DNA of 64,000 bases from Myxococcota bacterium (GCA_022710975.1 JAKLGA010000004.1:248001-312000), one strand, 5' to 3'. Shown: positions 16,084 through 24,249, counted from the stretch's first letter. A program made the numbers and translations. Notes: a model not told the origin generated them from the sequence alone.

Positions 16084-17321
16084 GCGCCGGGCCCGCCCTG
16101 CTGCCGCGCTGGCCCAGGAGCCTGGGGGCCGTGGCCGCCCTCGGGCTCCTCCACCTCGGGCTCGCGCTGGTGCCCGGGCTGGGGCTCGAGCCGGAGACCA
16201 ACGTCCTGCTGTTCGCCGCGAACCTGTACGTGGCCTATGGCGGCTGGCTGGTCTTCCGGGACGGGCGCCTGGCGGCGGCGCTGGGCTTCGCCGCGGGCTA
16301 CCTGGCCCTGCTGGGGCTCCTGCTGCTCGTCCTGGAGCGCGAGTCGCTGTTCGTGTTGCTGGCCATCGCCTGGGCCAGCGTGTACCGGGTGCCCGTGCTC
16401 CGCTGGCTGGTGCTCCTGTTCGTGCTGTGCTACGTGGTGCTGCAGCCCTACGCCTTCGAGTGCTTCCTGCCGCTGGCGCTGGCCGTGCTGGCCGTGCACG
16501 GGCTCCGGCGGACCGGGGCGGACCGTTTCCGGGTGGCCTGCCTGAGCCTGGGGCTGTTCGTGCTGGCCGCCCTGCTGCTGCCGGTCCTGCACCTGGTGAG
16601 CCAGGACTCGCCCCAGACGCTGCTGGCCACCCTGGCGCGCCCGGACGTGCTGGACGCGCTGGGCAGCAGCCTGGCCACGGCCGGGCTGGCCACGCTGCTG
16701 GTGCTGCTGGGCGGCGTGCCGCTGGCCTACGCGCTGGCCCGGGGGCGCTTCCGCGGCCGCGGGGCGGTTGAGGTGCTCGTCGATCTCCCCATCCTGATCC
16801 CCCAGTCGGTGGTGGGGGTCGCCATCCTGGTGCTGCTCGGGCCGGGCAGCCCGCTGGGGCGCGGGCTGGAGGAGCTCGGGCTGGGGGTGGCCGGACGCTT
16901 CGCCGGCGTGGTGCTGGTGCAGGCCTTCGTCTCCTACCCGTTCCTGGTCAAGGCCGCGCTGACCGCCTTCGAGGGCGTGCCCACCTCGCTGGAGGACGCC
17001 TCGCGCTCGCTGGGGGTCGGCCCCTGGGGCACCTTCTGGCGGGTGTCCCTGCCGCTGGCGGCGCGCGGCGTGCTGACCGGCGTCGCGCTGGCCTTCGCCC
17101 GGGCGGTGAGCGAGTTCGGGGCGCTCTTGCTGGTCGCGCCGCAGCCCGAGACCGGCCCCGTGCTGGTGCACCGGACCTTCCTGCAGGGCGGGGTGGCCGA
17201 CAGCCGGCCGGTGGCCGTGGTGCTGGTGCTGGTGTGCCTGTGGGTGTTCGTGCTGCTGCAGTTCGGGCGCGCCTTCCTGCCCGGCGCGCCGCGCGGCGGG
17301 GCGGGGGAGGTGCCGCGGTGA
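16080..17321 (+). CDS. Tungstate/molybdate ABC permease with extra N-terminal membrane domain
   Basis: The protein has 413 residues, while WtpB/ModB permeases are about 230-280. The C-terminal part (from ~175) is a standard permease: SLATAGLATLLVLLGGVPLAYALARG, LPILIPQSVVGVAILVLLG, and the EAA-type loop TSLEDASRSLGVGPWGTFWRVSLP that docks with the ATPase. The N-terminal ~165 residues add about five hydrophobic helices (ALGLLHLGLALVPGLGL, NVLLFAANLYVAYGGWLVF, FAAGYLALLGLLLLVL, and others) with no recognised domain. The start ATG overlaps the substrate-binding gene stop, and the stop overlaps the ATPase GTG. No frameshift separates the two halves. Confidence 0.88.
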   Translation: MSAGPALLPRWPRSLGAVAALGLLHLGLALVPGLGLEPETNVLLFAANLYVAYGGWLVFRDGRLAAALGFAAGYLALLGLLLLVLERESLFVLLAIAWASVYRVPVLRWLVLLFVLCYVVLQPYAFECFLPLALAVLAVHGLRRTGADRFRVACLSLGLFVLAALLLPVLHLVSQDSPQTLLATLARPDVLDALGSSLATAGLATLLVLLGGVPLAYALARGRFRGRGAVEVLVDLPILIPQSVVGVAILVLLGPGSPLGRGLEELGLGVAGRFAGVVLVQAFVSYPFLVKAALTAFEGVPTSLEDASRSLGVGPWGTFWRVSLPLAARGVLTGVALAFARAVSEFGALLLVAPQPETGPVLVHRTFLQGGVADSRPVAVVLVLVCLWVFVLLQFGRAFLPGAPRGGAGEVPR

Positions 17322-18034
17322 TCGAGCTGCGCGGCTTGACGCTCTCGCTGGGCGCCTTCGCGCTCCGCGATCTCAGCCTGACGGTGCCCGCCGGCGGCTA
17401 CACGGCCGTGCTGGGCCCGAGCGGCAGCGGCAAGAGCGTGCTGCTGCGGCTGGTGGCCGGGCTGCTCGCGCCCGAGCGCGGGGAGGTCCGCCTGGACGGC
17501 CGGGACGCCACGCGGCTGCCCAGCGAGCGCCGCCGGCTGGGCTTCGTCTTCCCGGAGGCGGCCCTGTTTCCGCACCTCGGCGTCGGCCGGAACATCGCCT
17601 ACGGGCTCGGCGCGGCGGGCCTGCCGGCCGCGTCCCGCGCCGCCCGGACGCGCGAGATCGCCCGGGCGCTGGGGGTGGAGGCCCTGCTCGGCCGGCCGGT
17701 CCAGGGCCTCAGCGGCGGGGAGGCGCAGCGCGTGGCGCTGGCCCGCGCGCTGGCGCCCGCGCCGCGGGTGGTGCTGCTGGACGAGCCGCTGGCCCACCTG
17801 GACCCGCCGGCCCGGGAGGAGCTGCGCGCGGAGCTCACCCGGCTGCACCGGGAGCTCGGCTTCACCGCGCTGCACGTGACCCACGATCAGGCCGAGGCGC
17901 GCGCGCTCGGCCAGCGGCTGGCGGTGCTGCGCGAGGGGCGCCTGGTCCAGGAGGGGCCCCGCGACGAGGTGCTGGCCCGGCCGGCGGACGAGTTCGTGGC
18001 GCGCTTCCTGGGCGCCGGGGCCGCGGCGGGCTGA
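17318..18034 (+). CDS. Tungstate/molybdate ABC transporter ATP-binding protein
   Basis: The protein has 238 residues, starting at GTG 17318 overlapping the permease stop. It has Walker A GPSGSGKS (33-40), signature LSGGEAQRVALARAL (from 131), Walker B VVLLDEP (151-157) and the switch His in HVTHDQAEA (H189). The Q-loop position, normally Gln in VFQ, is Pro here (GFVFPEAALFPHL, P79), which is unusual because that Gln contacts the magnesium and the permease. All other catalytic elements are intact and there is no C-terminal TOBE/Mop regulatory domain, so the protein is shorter than ModC or CysA. It powers import with the two preceding proteins. Confidence 0.92.
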   Translation: MIELRGLTLSLGAFALRDLSLTVPAGGYTAVLGPSGSGKSVLLRLVAGLLAPERGEVRLDGRDATRLPSERRRLGFVFPEAALFPHLGVGRNIAYGLGAAGLPAASRAARTREIARALGVEALLGRPVQGLSGGEAQRVALARALAPAPRVVLLDEPLAHLDPPAREELRAELTRLHRELGFTALHVTHDQAEARALGQRLAVLREGRLVQEGPRDEVLARPADEFVARFLGAGAAAG

Positions 18035-18047
18035 GCGGAGGGCGGGC

Positions 18048-19094
18048 GTGGACGCGAACTACCTGCCGCTGTGGAAGACGCTGGACACGCCCTTCGTGTC
18101 CCTCGACCAGAGCCACGTCGAGCTCTTCAGCCTGCTGGCCCTGCTGGGGCTGTGCCTGCTGGCCATGCTCGTCCGCCGCCGCCGCCAGGTCCTGCGCCAC
18201 GCGGTGCAGCTCGTGTCCCTGGTGATCTTCTTCTACGTGGTCTACTCCTGCCTGGGCGTGTTCGGCATGATCCGCAACGCGCTGCACGGGACCACGCTGC
18301 TGGGCACGGTGTTCACCGAGGCCTTCTTCTGGATGGCGCTGCCGGTGGTGGTGCTGGGCTTCAGCCTGACGGCCGGGCCCTACTTCTGCGGCTGGATCTG
18401 CCCGACCGGCACCCTCCAGGAGCTGGTCGTCATCCCCCGCGAGGCGCTGCTCAGCTGGCTGCGACGGCGCGGGCGCCTGGCCCCGGCGGGCGGCCGGCCG
18501 GGCGTGGCGCGGCTGCTCCTGGTCGGGCTGGTCCTGGCCGGCTTCCTGGTGGCGGTCTTCTACCTGGGCGGGACGAAGCGCTTCTACGTCGAGGACTCGA
18601 GCCTGTACTGGGGCGCGGCCCTGGTGCTGCTCGTCTTCCTGGTGGGCGCGGGCCGGGCGGACGATCAGGCCCTGCGCGCGCTGCGGGCGGTGAGCTTCTG
18701 GATCATCGTCGGCTCGGCGCTGCTGAAGAGCATGATCGTCTCGCCGGTGCACTTCGCCTTCGCCGACGTGCGCGATCCCGCCTCCGCGCTGACCACGCTG
18801 GTGCTGGTGGTGGCCTCGCTGTTCCTCAGCCGGGCCTGGTGCCGCTACGTCTGCCCCTGGGGTTACCTGATGGGCTGCGCCCACCGCGTCTCCCGCCTGC
18901 GGGTGGAGCCGGCCGGTGCCTGCGAGGGCTGCGACACCTGCGCGGGCGTCTGCCGGGTGGGCGCGGTTCAGCGCGGGGTCGTGCGGGTGGACGCCTGCCA
19001 GATGTGCCTGGCCTGCGTGGACAGGTGCCCCAGGGGGAACCTGCGCGTGGTGGACCGCTGGGCCCCGCCCGGGGGGCGTGGGGGCCCCCCGTGA
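18048..19094 (+). CDS. NapH-like membrane polyferredoxin (first copy)
   Basis: The protein has 348 residues, with GTG at 18048 after GGAGGG. About five to six membrane helices surround two CxxxCP motifs (FCGWICPTG and WCRYVCPWG), which in NapH, NosR and CcoG relatives sit at the membrane face. A C-terminal ferredoxin-like part carries CEGCDTCAGVC and CQMCLACVDRCP, enough for two [4Fe-4S] clusters. Such proteins pass electrons across or along the cytoplasmic membrane to periplasmic or cytoplasmic partners. It follows the ABC transporter by 13 bases and its stop overlaps the propeller gene start, so it belongs to the same operon. The Gly/Pro end is probably disordered. Confidence 0.92.
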   Translation: MDANYLPLWKTLDTPFVSLDQSHVELFSLLALLGLCLLAMLVRRRRQVLRHAVQLVSLVIFFYVVYSCLGVFGMIRNALHGTTLLGTVFTEAFFWMALPVVVLGFSLTAGPYFCGWICPTGTLQELVVIPREALLSWLRRRGRLAPAGGRPGVARLLLVGLVLAGFLVAVFYLGGTKRFYVEDSSLYWGAALVLLVFLVGAGRADDQALRALRAVSFWIIVGSALLKSMIVSPVHFAFADVRDPASALTTLVLVVASLFLSRAWCRYVCPWGYLMGCAHRVSRLRVEPAGACEGCDTCAGVCRVGAVQRGVVRVDACQMCLACVDRCPRGNLRVVDRWAPPGGRGGPP

Positions 19095-20584
19095 GGCCGC
19101 CCGCCGCCCTGGCGGCGCTGGCGCTGCTGGGCCTGGCCGCGGGCGCGCGGGCCGAGGCGTACTTCCCCGAGGGCGCGCGCGTCCGGCCGGGCGACTGGCC
19201 GCTCCCGCGCCACGATCCCCAGAACCGGGCCGCGGCGGAGCTCGGCGGGACCGAGGCGCCGCGCGGCTGGACCTTCGAGCCCGCCCGCCACCCCTTCGGC
19301 TACCAGCCGGGCCTGCCGGTGTGGTCCTCGCCCGCCCTCGGCCGGGTGGGCGGCCGGGCGGTGCTGGCCATCGGCTGCCACGACCGCAACCTGTACCTGC
19401 TGGACGCGGCCACGGGCCAGGAGCTGTGGCGCTACACCGCGGGCGGGGTGGTGGCCGGGGCGCCGCTGCTGTGGTGGGACGGCGCGCGCCACCTGGTGCT
19501 GGCCGCCTCCAGCGACCGGCAGGTCTTCGCCCTGGACGGCGAGAGCGGGGCGCGGGTGTGGGCCGCGGCGCTCGAGCCCTGGACCCCCTCCCTGGGCGGG
19601 GCGCGCCTGTCGGCCCCGGCCATGTGCTGGGTGGCGGGCCGGCCCGCGGTCGTGGTGGGCCACTGGTTGTGGGACAAGTCGCTGGCGGGCAACCGCCAGG
19701 CGGCCGGGCTGAGCGCGCTGGACGCCCGCAGCGGCGCGCGCCTGTGGCGCACCGAGTTCCTGGACAACCGCGTGGGGGATCCGCTGTGCGTGCGCGTCGA
19801 CGGCCGCGGGCTGGTGCTGGCCGCCTCCCTGGACGGCAACCTGCGCGCGCTCGAGGCCGACACCGGCGCGCTCGCCTGGAGCCTGCGCGAGACCCTGCCC
19901 ATCGCCGGGGCGCCGGGCTTCAGCGACGGGCCCGAGGGCCCGCGGGTGGTGGTGGGCTCCCACTTCGGCAAGCTGCGGGCCCTGGACGCCCGCAGCGGGG
20001 CGGAGGTGTGGAGCCACAAGGTCGGCCAGTGGCTCACGGCCGCACCCGCGCTGCTCGAGGACGGCGGGCGGCGCCTGTGGGTGGCGGGCGCCTTCGACGA
20101 TCGGGTGCACGCCGTGGACGCGCTGAGCGGCGCCCCGGCCTGGCGGCACGCGCTGGGCGGGCCGGTCTACTCGTCGCCCGTGGTGGTGCCCACCGAGGGC
20201 GAGCCCACCCTGGTCGTGGCGGCCGAGGACCACCAGCTCCACGGCCTGGCCGCCCGCGACGGGGTCGGGCTGTGGAGCGTGTTCACCGGCGCCCCGCGCT
20301 GGGACGGTGTGCCGCTGGGCGAGACGCCCTGGGGCTCTCCGGCCGCGGCCCGCCTCGGCGGTCGCTGGATGATCTACTTCGGCTCCTACGACGGGGTGCT
20401 GTACGCCTTCCCCCTGAGCCAGGCGGTGGCGCTGGGCCCGTCCCCGCCCTGGTCGGGCCTGCGCTTCTGGCTGACCATGGCCGGCGTCCTGGTGGGCACG
20501 GCCGGGCTGGCGCTGGGGCTCAGCCGGCGGGCCGCCCGGCTGCGGCGCGCGCGGGGCTCGACCGACGCCAGGGCGATGCCGTAG
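19091..20584 (+). CDS. PQQ-type beta-propeller protein with C-terminal membrane anchor
   Basis: The protein has 497 residues, with GTG at 19091 overlapping the previous stop. A signal peptide (AALALLGLAAGARAEA) is followed by about seven to eight PQQ_2 blades with the usual signatures (LYLLDAATGQELWRY, VFALDGESGARVWAA, LSALDARSGARLWR, VHAVDALSGAPAWRH, LHGLAARDGVGLWS). A hydrophobic helix (FWLTMAGVLVGTAGLALGL) and a basic tail end it, so the propeller faces the periplasm on a C-terminal anchor. No dehydrogenase active-site Cys pair is evident, so a scaffold or assembly role seems more likely than PQQ catalysis. Its position between two NapH-like proteins suggests it docks with one or both. Confidence 0.88.
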   Translation: MRPPAALAALALLGLAAGARAEAYFPEGARVRPGDWPLPRHDPQNRAAAELGGTEAPRGWTFEPARHPFGYQPGLPVWSSPALGRVGGRAVLAIGCHDRNLYLLDAATGQELWRYTAGGVVAGAPLLWWDGARHLVLAASSDRQVFALDGESGARVWAAALEPWTPSLGGARLSAPAMCWVAGRPAVVVGHWLWDKSLAGNRQAAGLSALDARSGARLWRTEFLDNRVGDPLCVRVDGRGLVLAASLDGNLRALEADTGALAWSLRETLPIAGAPGFSDGPEGPRVVVGSHFGKLRALDARSGAEVWSHKVGQWLTAAPALLEDGGRRLWVAGAFDDRVHAVDALSGAPAWRHALGGPVYSSPVVVPTEGEPTLVVAAEDHQLHGLAARDGVGLWSVFTGAPRWDGVPLGETPWGSPAAARLGGRWMIYFGSYDGVLYAFPLSQAVALGPSPPWSGLRFWLTMAGVLVGTAGLALGLSRRAARLRRARGSTDARAMP

Positions 20585-20587
20585 ACT
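20558..20587 (+). promoter_or_regulatory. Possible internal promoter before the second NapH-like gene
   Basis: TCGACC (20558-20563), 18 bases, TAGACT (20582-20587), nine bases before the ATG at 20597, which has no Shine-Dalgarno sequence. The first three bases of the -10 are also the stop codon of the propeller gene, so this could be chance. Confidence 0.28.
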
Positions 20588-20596
20588 GCTGGCCCG

Positions 20597-21589
20597 ATGG
20601 CTCGAGGCATGGGACACATCACCCGCCTGCGCTGGATCGTGCGCTTCGCCGCCTTCGCGCTGCTCTTGTACGGCGGCTTCGCCCTGGCAGGCCTGGACGC
20701 GGCCACGCGCCTGGCCGGGCTCCGGCAGACCAGCGCGCCGGTGGCCGCCCCCGCCGGGCGGGTGAAGCCGGTGCCCGGGCGGCCGTCCGCCTCCCAGGTG
20801 GTGCTCCCGGCCACGGTGTGCATCTACCAGCGCCAGGGGCTGTGCCGCGGCTGCAGCCTGTACTTCGTCTCGGATCTCCTGACCTGGCAGCCGCCGCTCG
20901 AGCGCTTCGGCCCCTACCTGCTGCTGCTCCTCCTGGCGATGCTGCTGGCGGGCAGGCTGTGGTGCGGCTGGGTGTGCCCGCTGGGGCTGGTGAGCGATGT
21001 CCTCACCCGCCTGCGGGTGGCGGTCGGGCTGCGGCGCCTGCGGCTGTCGGCCCGCGCGCGCGACGGGCTGGTGTGGGCCAAGTACACGCTGCTGGTGCTG
21101 GCGCTGGGGGTGGCCGCCCTGGCCTCGCTGCCCGGGCTGGCGGAGGCGCGCATCTCGCTGATGGACCCCTTCTGCCGGGTGTGCCCGGCGCGCATCTTCA
21201 CCCCCTTCTTCACCCTCGATGACCTGTGCTGGACCGATCTGTCCACCTCGACCGCCAGCGTGTTCACCGTCCTCGGGCTGCTGGCCTTCGGGCTGTTCTT
21301 CCTGGGGCTGGCCATCCGGCGGTTCTGGTGCCGGCTGTGCCCGGTGGGGGGTCTGTCGGCGCTGTTCAACCGCACCGGCCTGGTGTCGCTGGTCAAGGAC
21401 GGCTCGCGCTGCGTGCGCTGCGGCGCCTGCGAGCGGGTGTGCCCCCTGGACGTGCGCCGGGTGCGGGAGGCGGAGCACGGGGTGGTGACCTCCTACGAGT
21501 GCCACCTGTGCCTGCGGTGCGTGGAGGCCTGCCCCGAGCCAGGCTGCCTGCGCTTCCACTGGCTCGGGCGGAAGGTGACCGGCTCATGA
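20597..21589 (+). CDS. NapH-like membrane polyferredoxin (second copy)
   Basis: The protein has 330 residues. The N-terminal helix is followed by a periplasmic stretch holding CIYQRQGLCRGCSLYFVSD, an extra Cys set not seen in the first copy. Next come membrane helices with WCGWVCPLG and WCRLCPVGG, a lone DPFCRVCPARIF motif, and a C-terminal ferredoxin with CVRCGACERVCPLD and CHLCLRCVEACP. This supports two [4Fe-4S] clusters plus possible extra metal sites. An ATG four codons downstream (20609) could be the true start. The stop overlaps the ATG of the HgdB-like gene (ATGA), which ties this membrane protein to that iron-sulfur protein as a likely electron donor and acceptor pair. Confidence 0.9.
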   Translation: MARGMGHITRLRWIVRFAAFALLLYGGFALAGLDAATRLAGLRQTSAPVAAPAGRVKPVPGRPSASQVVLPATVCIYQRQGLCRGCSLYFVSDLLTWQPPLERFGPYLLLLLLAMLLAGRLWCGWVCPLGLVSDVLTRLRVAVGLRRLRLSARARDGLVWAKYTLLVLALGVAALASLPGLAEARISLMDPFCRVCPARIFTPFFTLDDLCWTDLSTSTASVFTVLGLLAFGLFFLGLAIRRFWCRLCPVGGLSALFNRTGLVSLVKDGSRCVRCGACERVCPLDVRRVREAEHGVVTSYECHLCLRCVEACPEPGCLRFHWLGRKVTGS

Positions 21590-22890
21590 CCGCCATCCGT
21601 CCGCCGTCCGCCCCGGCGCTGGCCGCGGCCTGCCGCGAGGCGGCGGAGCGCAGCCTGGCCCGGCTGGAGGCGCGCCCCGGCCGGCCCGCGGGGCTGAAGC
21701 CCTTCTACGCGTGGCTGCGCCAGGGGGCGGCCACCGCCGAGGCTGGCGGGGCGCCGCTGGTCGGCCAGGTGTGCAACTTCCTGCCCGAGGAGCTGGCCCT
21801 GGCCGCGGGGGTGCGACCCGTGCGGCTGGAGGTCGGCTGCCAGGCGGCGGTCGAGGCGGCCGGCTCCGAGGTGTCTCCGGACGGGGTGTGCTGCGCCGTG
21901 CGCGCGCTCCTGGGCGGGCTGGGGACGGGCCCCCTGGGGTTCACCCGGCTGGACCTGGTGGTGGTGCCGGCCGCGTGCGACGGCAAGCGCAAGCTGGCCG
22001 GGTTGCTCGCGCGGCGCTCCGGGATGGAGGTCGTGGCCCTCGAGCTGCCTCGACGGAAACGCGACCCGGCCTCCGCGGAGCGTTTCGTCGAGGAGCTCCG
22101 CGCGCTGCTCGCGCGGCTGGAGCGGCTGGGCGGGCGCCGGGCCGGGCGGCGGGAGCTGGCCGCGGCGATCGCGCTCATCCAGCGCCGGGCCGCAGCCTTC
22201 CGCGGACTCCAAGACCTGCGGCGGGCCGCGCGGCCGCCGCTCGGGGCCGCCGAGCTGTTCGCCGTGGCCCAGTCCGCGTTCCTGGCGGACACGGCCGGGT
22301 GGGTGGCGCAGGCCGAGGCCCTGCTGGCCGAGCTCCGGGCCGGGCCGCCGCCGTCGGGGCCGCCCCCGGTGCGGTTGCTGCTGACCGGCGCCCCTGTCCT
22401 GTGGCCGGACTTCGAGCTGCTGCTGGCGGCCGAGGAGGCCGGGGCGGACTTCGTGGCCGACGACCTGTGCTCGGGCTCGGAGCGGCTGGCGCACCCACCG
22501 GTCGTGGACGAGCCCACCCGGGACGGGCTGCTGCGCGCCGCCGCCGAGCGCGTGCTCCAGCCCTGCACCTGCCCCTGCTTCGCCGAGCACGAGGATCGCC
22601 CGCGGCGGGTCCTGGAGCTGGCCCGCCAGTCCGGCGCGCAGGGCGTGGTGCACCACACCCTGCGCGGCTGCGCCCTGTTCGAGCTGGAGAGGGCCGAGCT
22701 GCTGGCGGGCCTGCAGCTGCATGGCCTGCCGTCGCTCAGCCTGACCGCCGAGTTCGGGCTCCAGGAGGGCGGCATGCTGCGCAACCGCCTGGACGCCTTC
22801 GTCGAGGTGGTGCGCGGGCTGGCTGGATCCTCGAGCCTGGTTCTCAAGGCGAAGAGGATCCCGTCCAGTGAGCGGAGCGAGCCGGGCTAG
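21586..22890 (+). CDS. 2-hydroxyacyl-CoA dehydratase D-family (HgdB/double-cubane type) protein
   Basis: The protein has 434 residues. The fold and Cys pattern match the HgdB/BcrB/YjiM family: VGQVCNFLPEELALAAGVRP near the N terminus, then GVCCAVRALLGG, VPAACDGKRKL, ADDLCSGSERL and a late PCTCPCF, with YWG-like blocks absent. Relatives are alpha/beta subunits of 2-hydroxyacyl-CoA dehydratases and benzoyl-CoA reductases, or single-subunit double-cubane [8Fe-9S] proteins that reduce small molecules using an ATP-dependent activator. No second subunit and no HgdC-type activator ATPase lie nearby, so the double-cubane type is more likely. Substrate unknown. It ends the rightward operon, and its stop overlaps the convergent gene by four bases. 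Confidence 0.82.
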   Translation: MTAIRPPSAPALAAACREAAERSLARLEARPGRPAGLKPFYAWLRQGAATAEAGGAPLVGQVCNFLPEELALAAGVRPVRLEVGCQAAVEAAGSEVSPDGVCCAVRALLGGLGTGPLGFTRLDLVVVPAACDGKRKLAGLLARRSGMEVVALELPRRKRDPASAERFVEELRALLARLERLGGRRAGRRELAAAIALIQRRAAAFRGLQDLRRAARPPLGAAELFAVAQSAFLADTAGWVAQAEALLAELRAGPPPSGPPPVRLLLTGAPVLWPDFELLLAAEEAGADFVADDLCSGSERLAHPPVVDEPTRDGLLRAAAERVLQPCTCPCFAEHEDRPRRVLELARQSGAQGVVHHTLRGCALFELERAELLAGLQLHGLPSLSLTAEFGLQEGGMLRNRLDAFVEVVRGLAGSSSLVLKAKRIPSSERSEPG

Positions 22891-23411
22891 ATCGGATCCG
22901 GGCGCGCCTGGGCCCGGCGCTTGAGCCACAGGCCCCAGCCGAGCAACCCGCCCAGCGACAGCAGGCACACCCCGGCGATGATCCAGGTCCGGGTCGAGGA
23001 GCGCTGGGCGCCGATCTGCACCGCGCCCACGTCGACCCAGCCGTCGCCCGGCTGGGCGGCCCGGGGGCGGGCGTCCACCACCAGCCGGAAGGCGGCCAGC
23101 GCGGACTGGCCCTCGGCCCGGGCGCGCACCTCGAGCGGCAGCCGGCGGGGCGGGGTGGCCGGGGTGCGGCGCACCTTCAGGACGACCTCGACGCGGTCCG
23201 CGGGCCGGAGCCGATCGAGGCGGGCGGGCAGCACCTCGATCTGGCAGCCCTCGGCGGACGCCTCCACCTGCACCCCGTGGAGCTCGGTCACCCCCAGGTT
23301 GCGCACGAGCAGCGGCGCCTCGGCCGGCCCGTCCGCCAGGCGCAGGACCGACTCCAGGGGCACGATCCCCAGCACCTCGGCGGCCGCCAGCAGCAGGCAG
23401 AGCGGCGTCAT
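22887..23411 (-). CDS. Exported protein with Ig-like domain and C-terminal anchor
   Basis: The protein has 174 residues, with the ATG at 23409-23411 overlapping the ankyrin gene stop. It has a signal-like N terminus (TPLCLLLAAAEVLG) and a beta-rich domain of CARDB or BatD type (PLLVRNLGVTELHGVQVEAS, LRPADRVEVVLKVRRTP, RLPLEVRARAEGQ). A C-terminal helix (WIIAGVCLLSLGGLLGWGLWL) with a KRR-containing tail follows. The domain should face the periplasm. Coupling to the ankyrin lipoprotein suggests a pair working at the same membrane. The precise family is not recognised. Confidence 0.75.
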   Translation of the reverse strand: MTPLCLLLAAAEVLGIVPLESVLRLADGPAEAPLLVRNLGVTELHGVQVEASAEGCQIEVLPARLDRLRPADRVEVVLKVRRTPATPPRRLPLEVRARAEGQSALAAFRLVVDARPRAAQPGDGWVDVGAVQIGAQRSSTRTWIIAGVCLLSLGGLLGWGLWLKRRAQARPDPI

Positions 23412-24244
23412 GGCTCGGGCACCACCATCTCCAGCGGGCTCCGGCCGCGGGCGTCGCGCTGGGTCACGCTGGCGCCAGCCGAGATGAGCGCGTCGGCCAC
23501 CTCGGGGTTGCGGGCCAGGTGCAGCGGGGTCATGCCAAGGGCGTCGCGCGCCTCGAGATCGGCCCCGGCCTGCAGCAGCAGGCGCACCACCGCGCCCGAG
23601 CCGGCCTCGTGCAGCGGGCTCAGGCCGTAGCGGTTGCGGGCGTGGGGGTCCGCTCCGCGGGCCAGCAGCAGCCGGACAAGCTCCACGCGGCCCTCGAGCG
23701 CCGCCCAGTGGAGCGCGGTCATGTCGTTGAGGCCCCGGGCGTCCACCCGGCCGCCGCGCTCCAGCAGCAGCGCGACCACACCAGGCCGGTCGAGCAGCAC
23801 GGCCGTGGTGAGCGGCGTCCAGTCGAAGCGGTTCCGCGCCTCGAGCGGCGCGCCGCGCTCGAGCAGCAGGCCGGCCACCTCGGGCGTGGCCGCCAGGTGC
23901 AGCGGGGTGTGCAGGCGCTCGTCGCGGGCGTCGACGGCCGCCCCCCGCTCGAGGAGCAGCCGGGCCGCGCCGGGCGTGGATGCCAGGTGCAGCGGGGTGA
24001 GCCCGCGCGCGTCCCGGGCGCGCGCATCGGCGCCGGAGGCGAGCAGGCGAGCGACCTCGGCGTCCTTCCCCCAGAAGGCGGCGCGGTGGACCGGCCCCAG
24101 GCTGGCGTCGGGCCCCGTCAGGCCGTGCAGCCGGAGCGCCCGACCCCAGTCCTCGCCGCAGCCCGCGCAGGCGAGCGAGGCGAGCGCCAGCGCGGCGGTC
24201 GCCAGCCGGGGGAGGGTGGTCAGGGGTCGGACCCGGGCGCGCAT
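23408..24244 (-). CDS. Ankyrin-repeat lipoprotein
   Basis: The protein has 278 residues. The N terminus is a signal sequence with Cys residues in SLACAGC, consistent with lipid modification. From ~45 onward there are about seven ankyrin repeats (typical lines: DARGLTPLHLASTPGAARLL, RLHTPLHLAATPEVAGLLLE, LNDMTALHWAALEGRVELVR). Ankyrin repeats bind proteins and have no catalytic role. The start ATG (24242-24244) lies five bases after a GAGGAT that could serve either as a weak RBS or as the -10 of a leaderless promoter. Partner candidates include the coupled Ig-like membrane protein. Confidence 0.88.
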   Translation of the reverse strand: MRARVRPLTTLPRLATAALALASLACAGCGEDWGRALRLHGLTGPDASLGPVHRAAFWGKDAEVARLLASGADARARDARGLTPLHLASTPGAARLLLERGAAVDARDERLHTPLHLAATPEVAGLLLERGAPLEARNRFDWTPLTTAVLLDRPGVVALLLERGGRVDARGLNDMTALHWAALEGRVELVRLLLARGADPHARNRYGLSPLHEAGSGAVVRLLLQAGADLEARDALGMTPLHLARNPEVADALISAGASVTQRDARGRSPLEMVVPEP

Positions 24245-24249
24245 GGCCG

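Noticed and set aside
19091-20584. PQQ-dependent dehydrogenase
   Set aside because: Propeller blades are present but no adjacent Cys pair or catalytic Asp block, and the protein ends in a membrane anchor; a scaffold role fits better.
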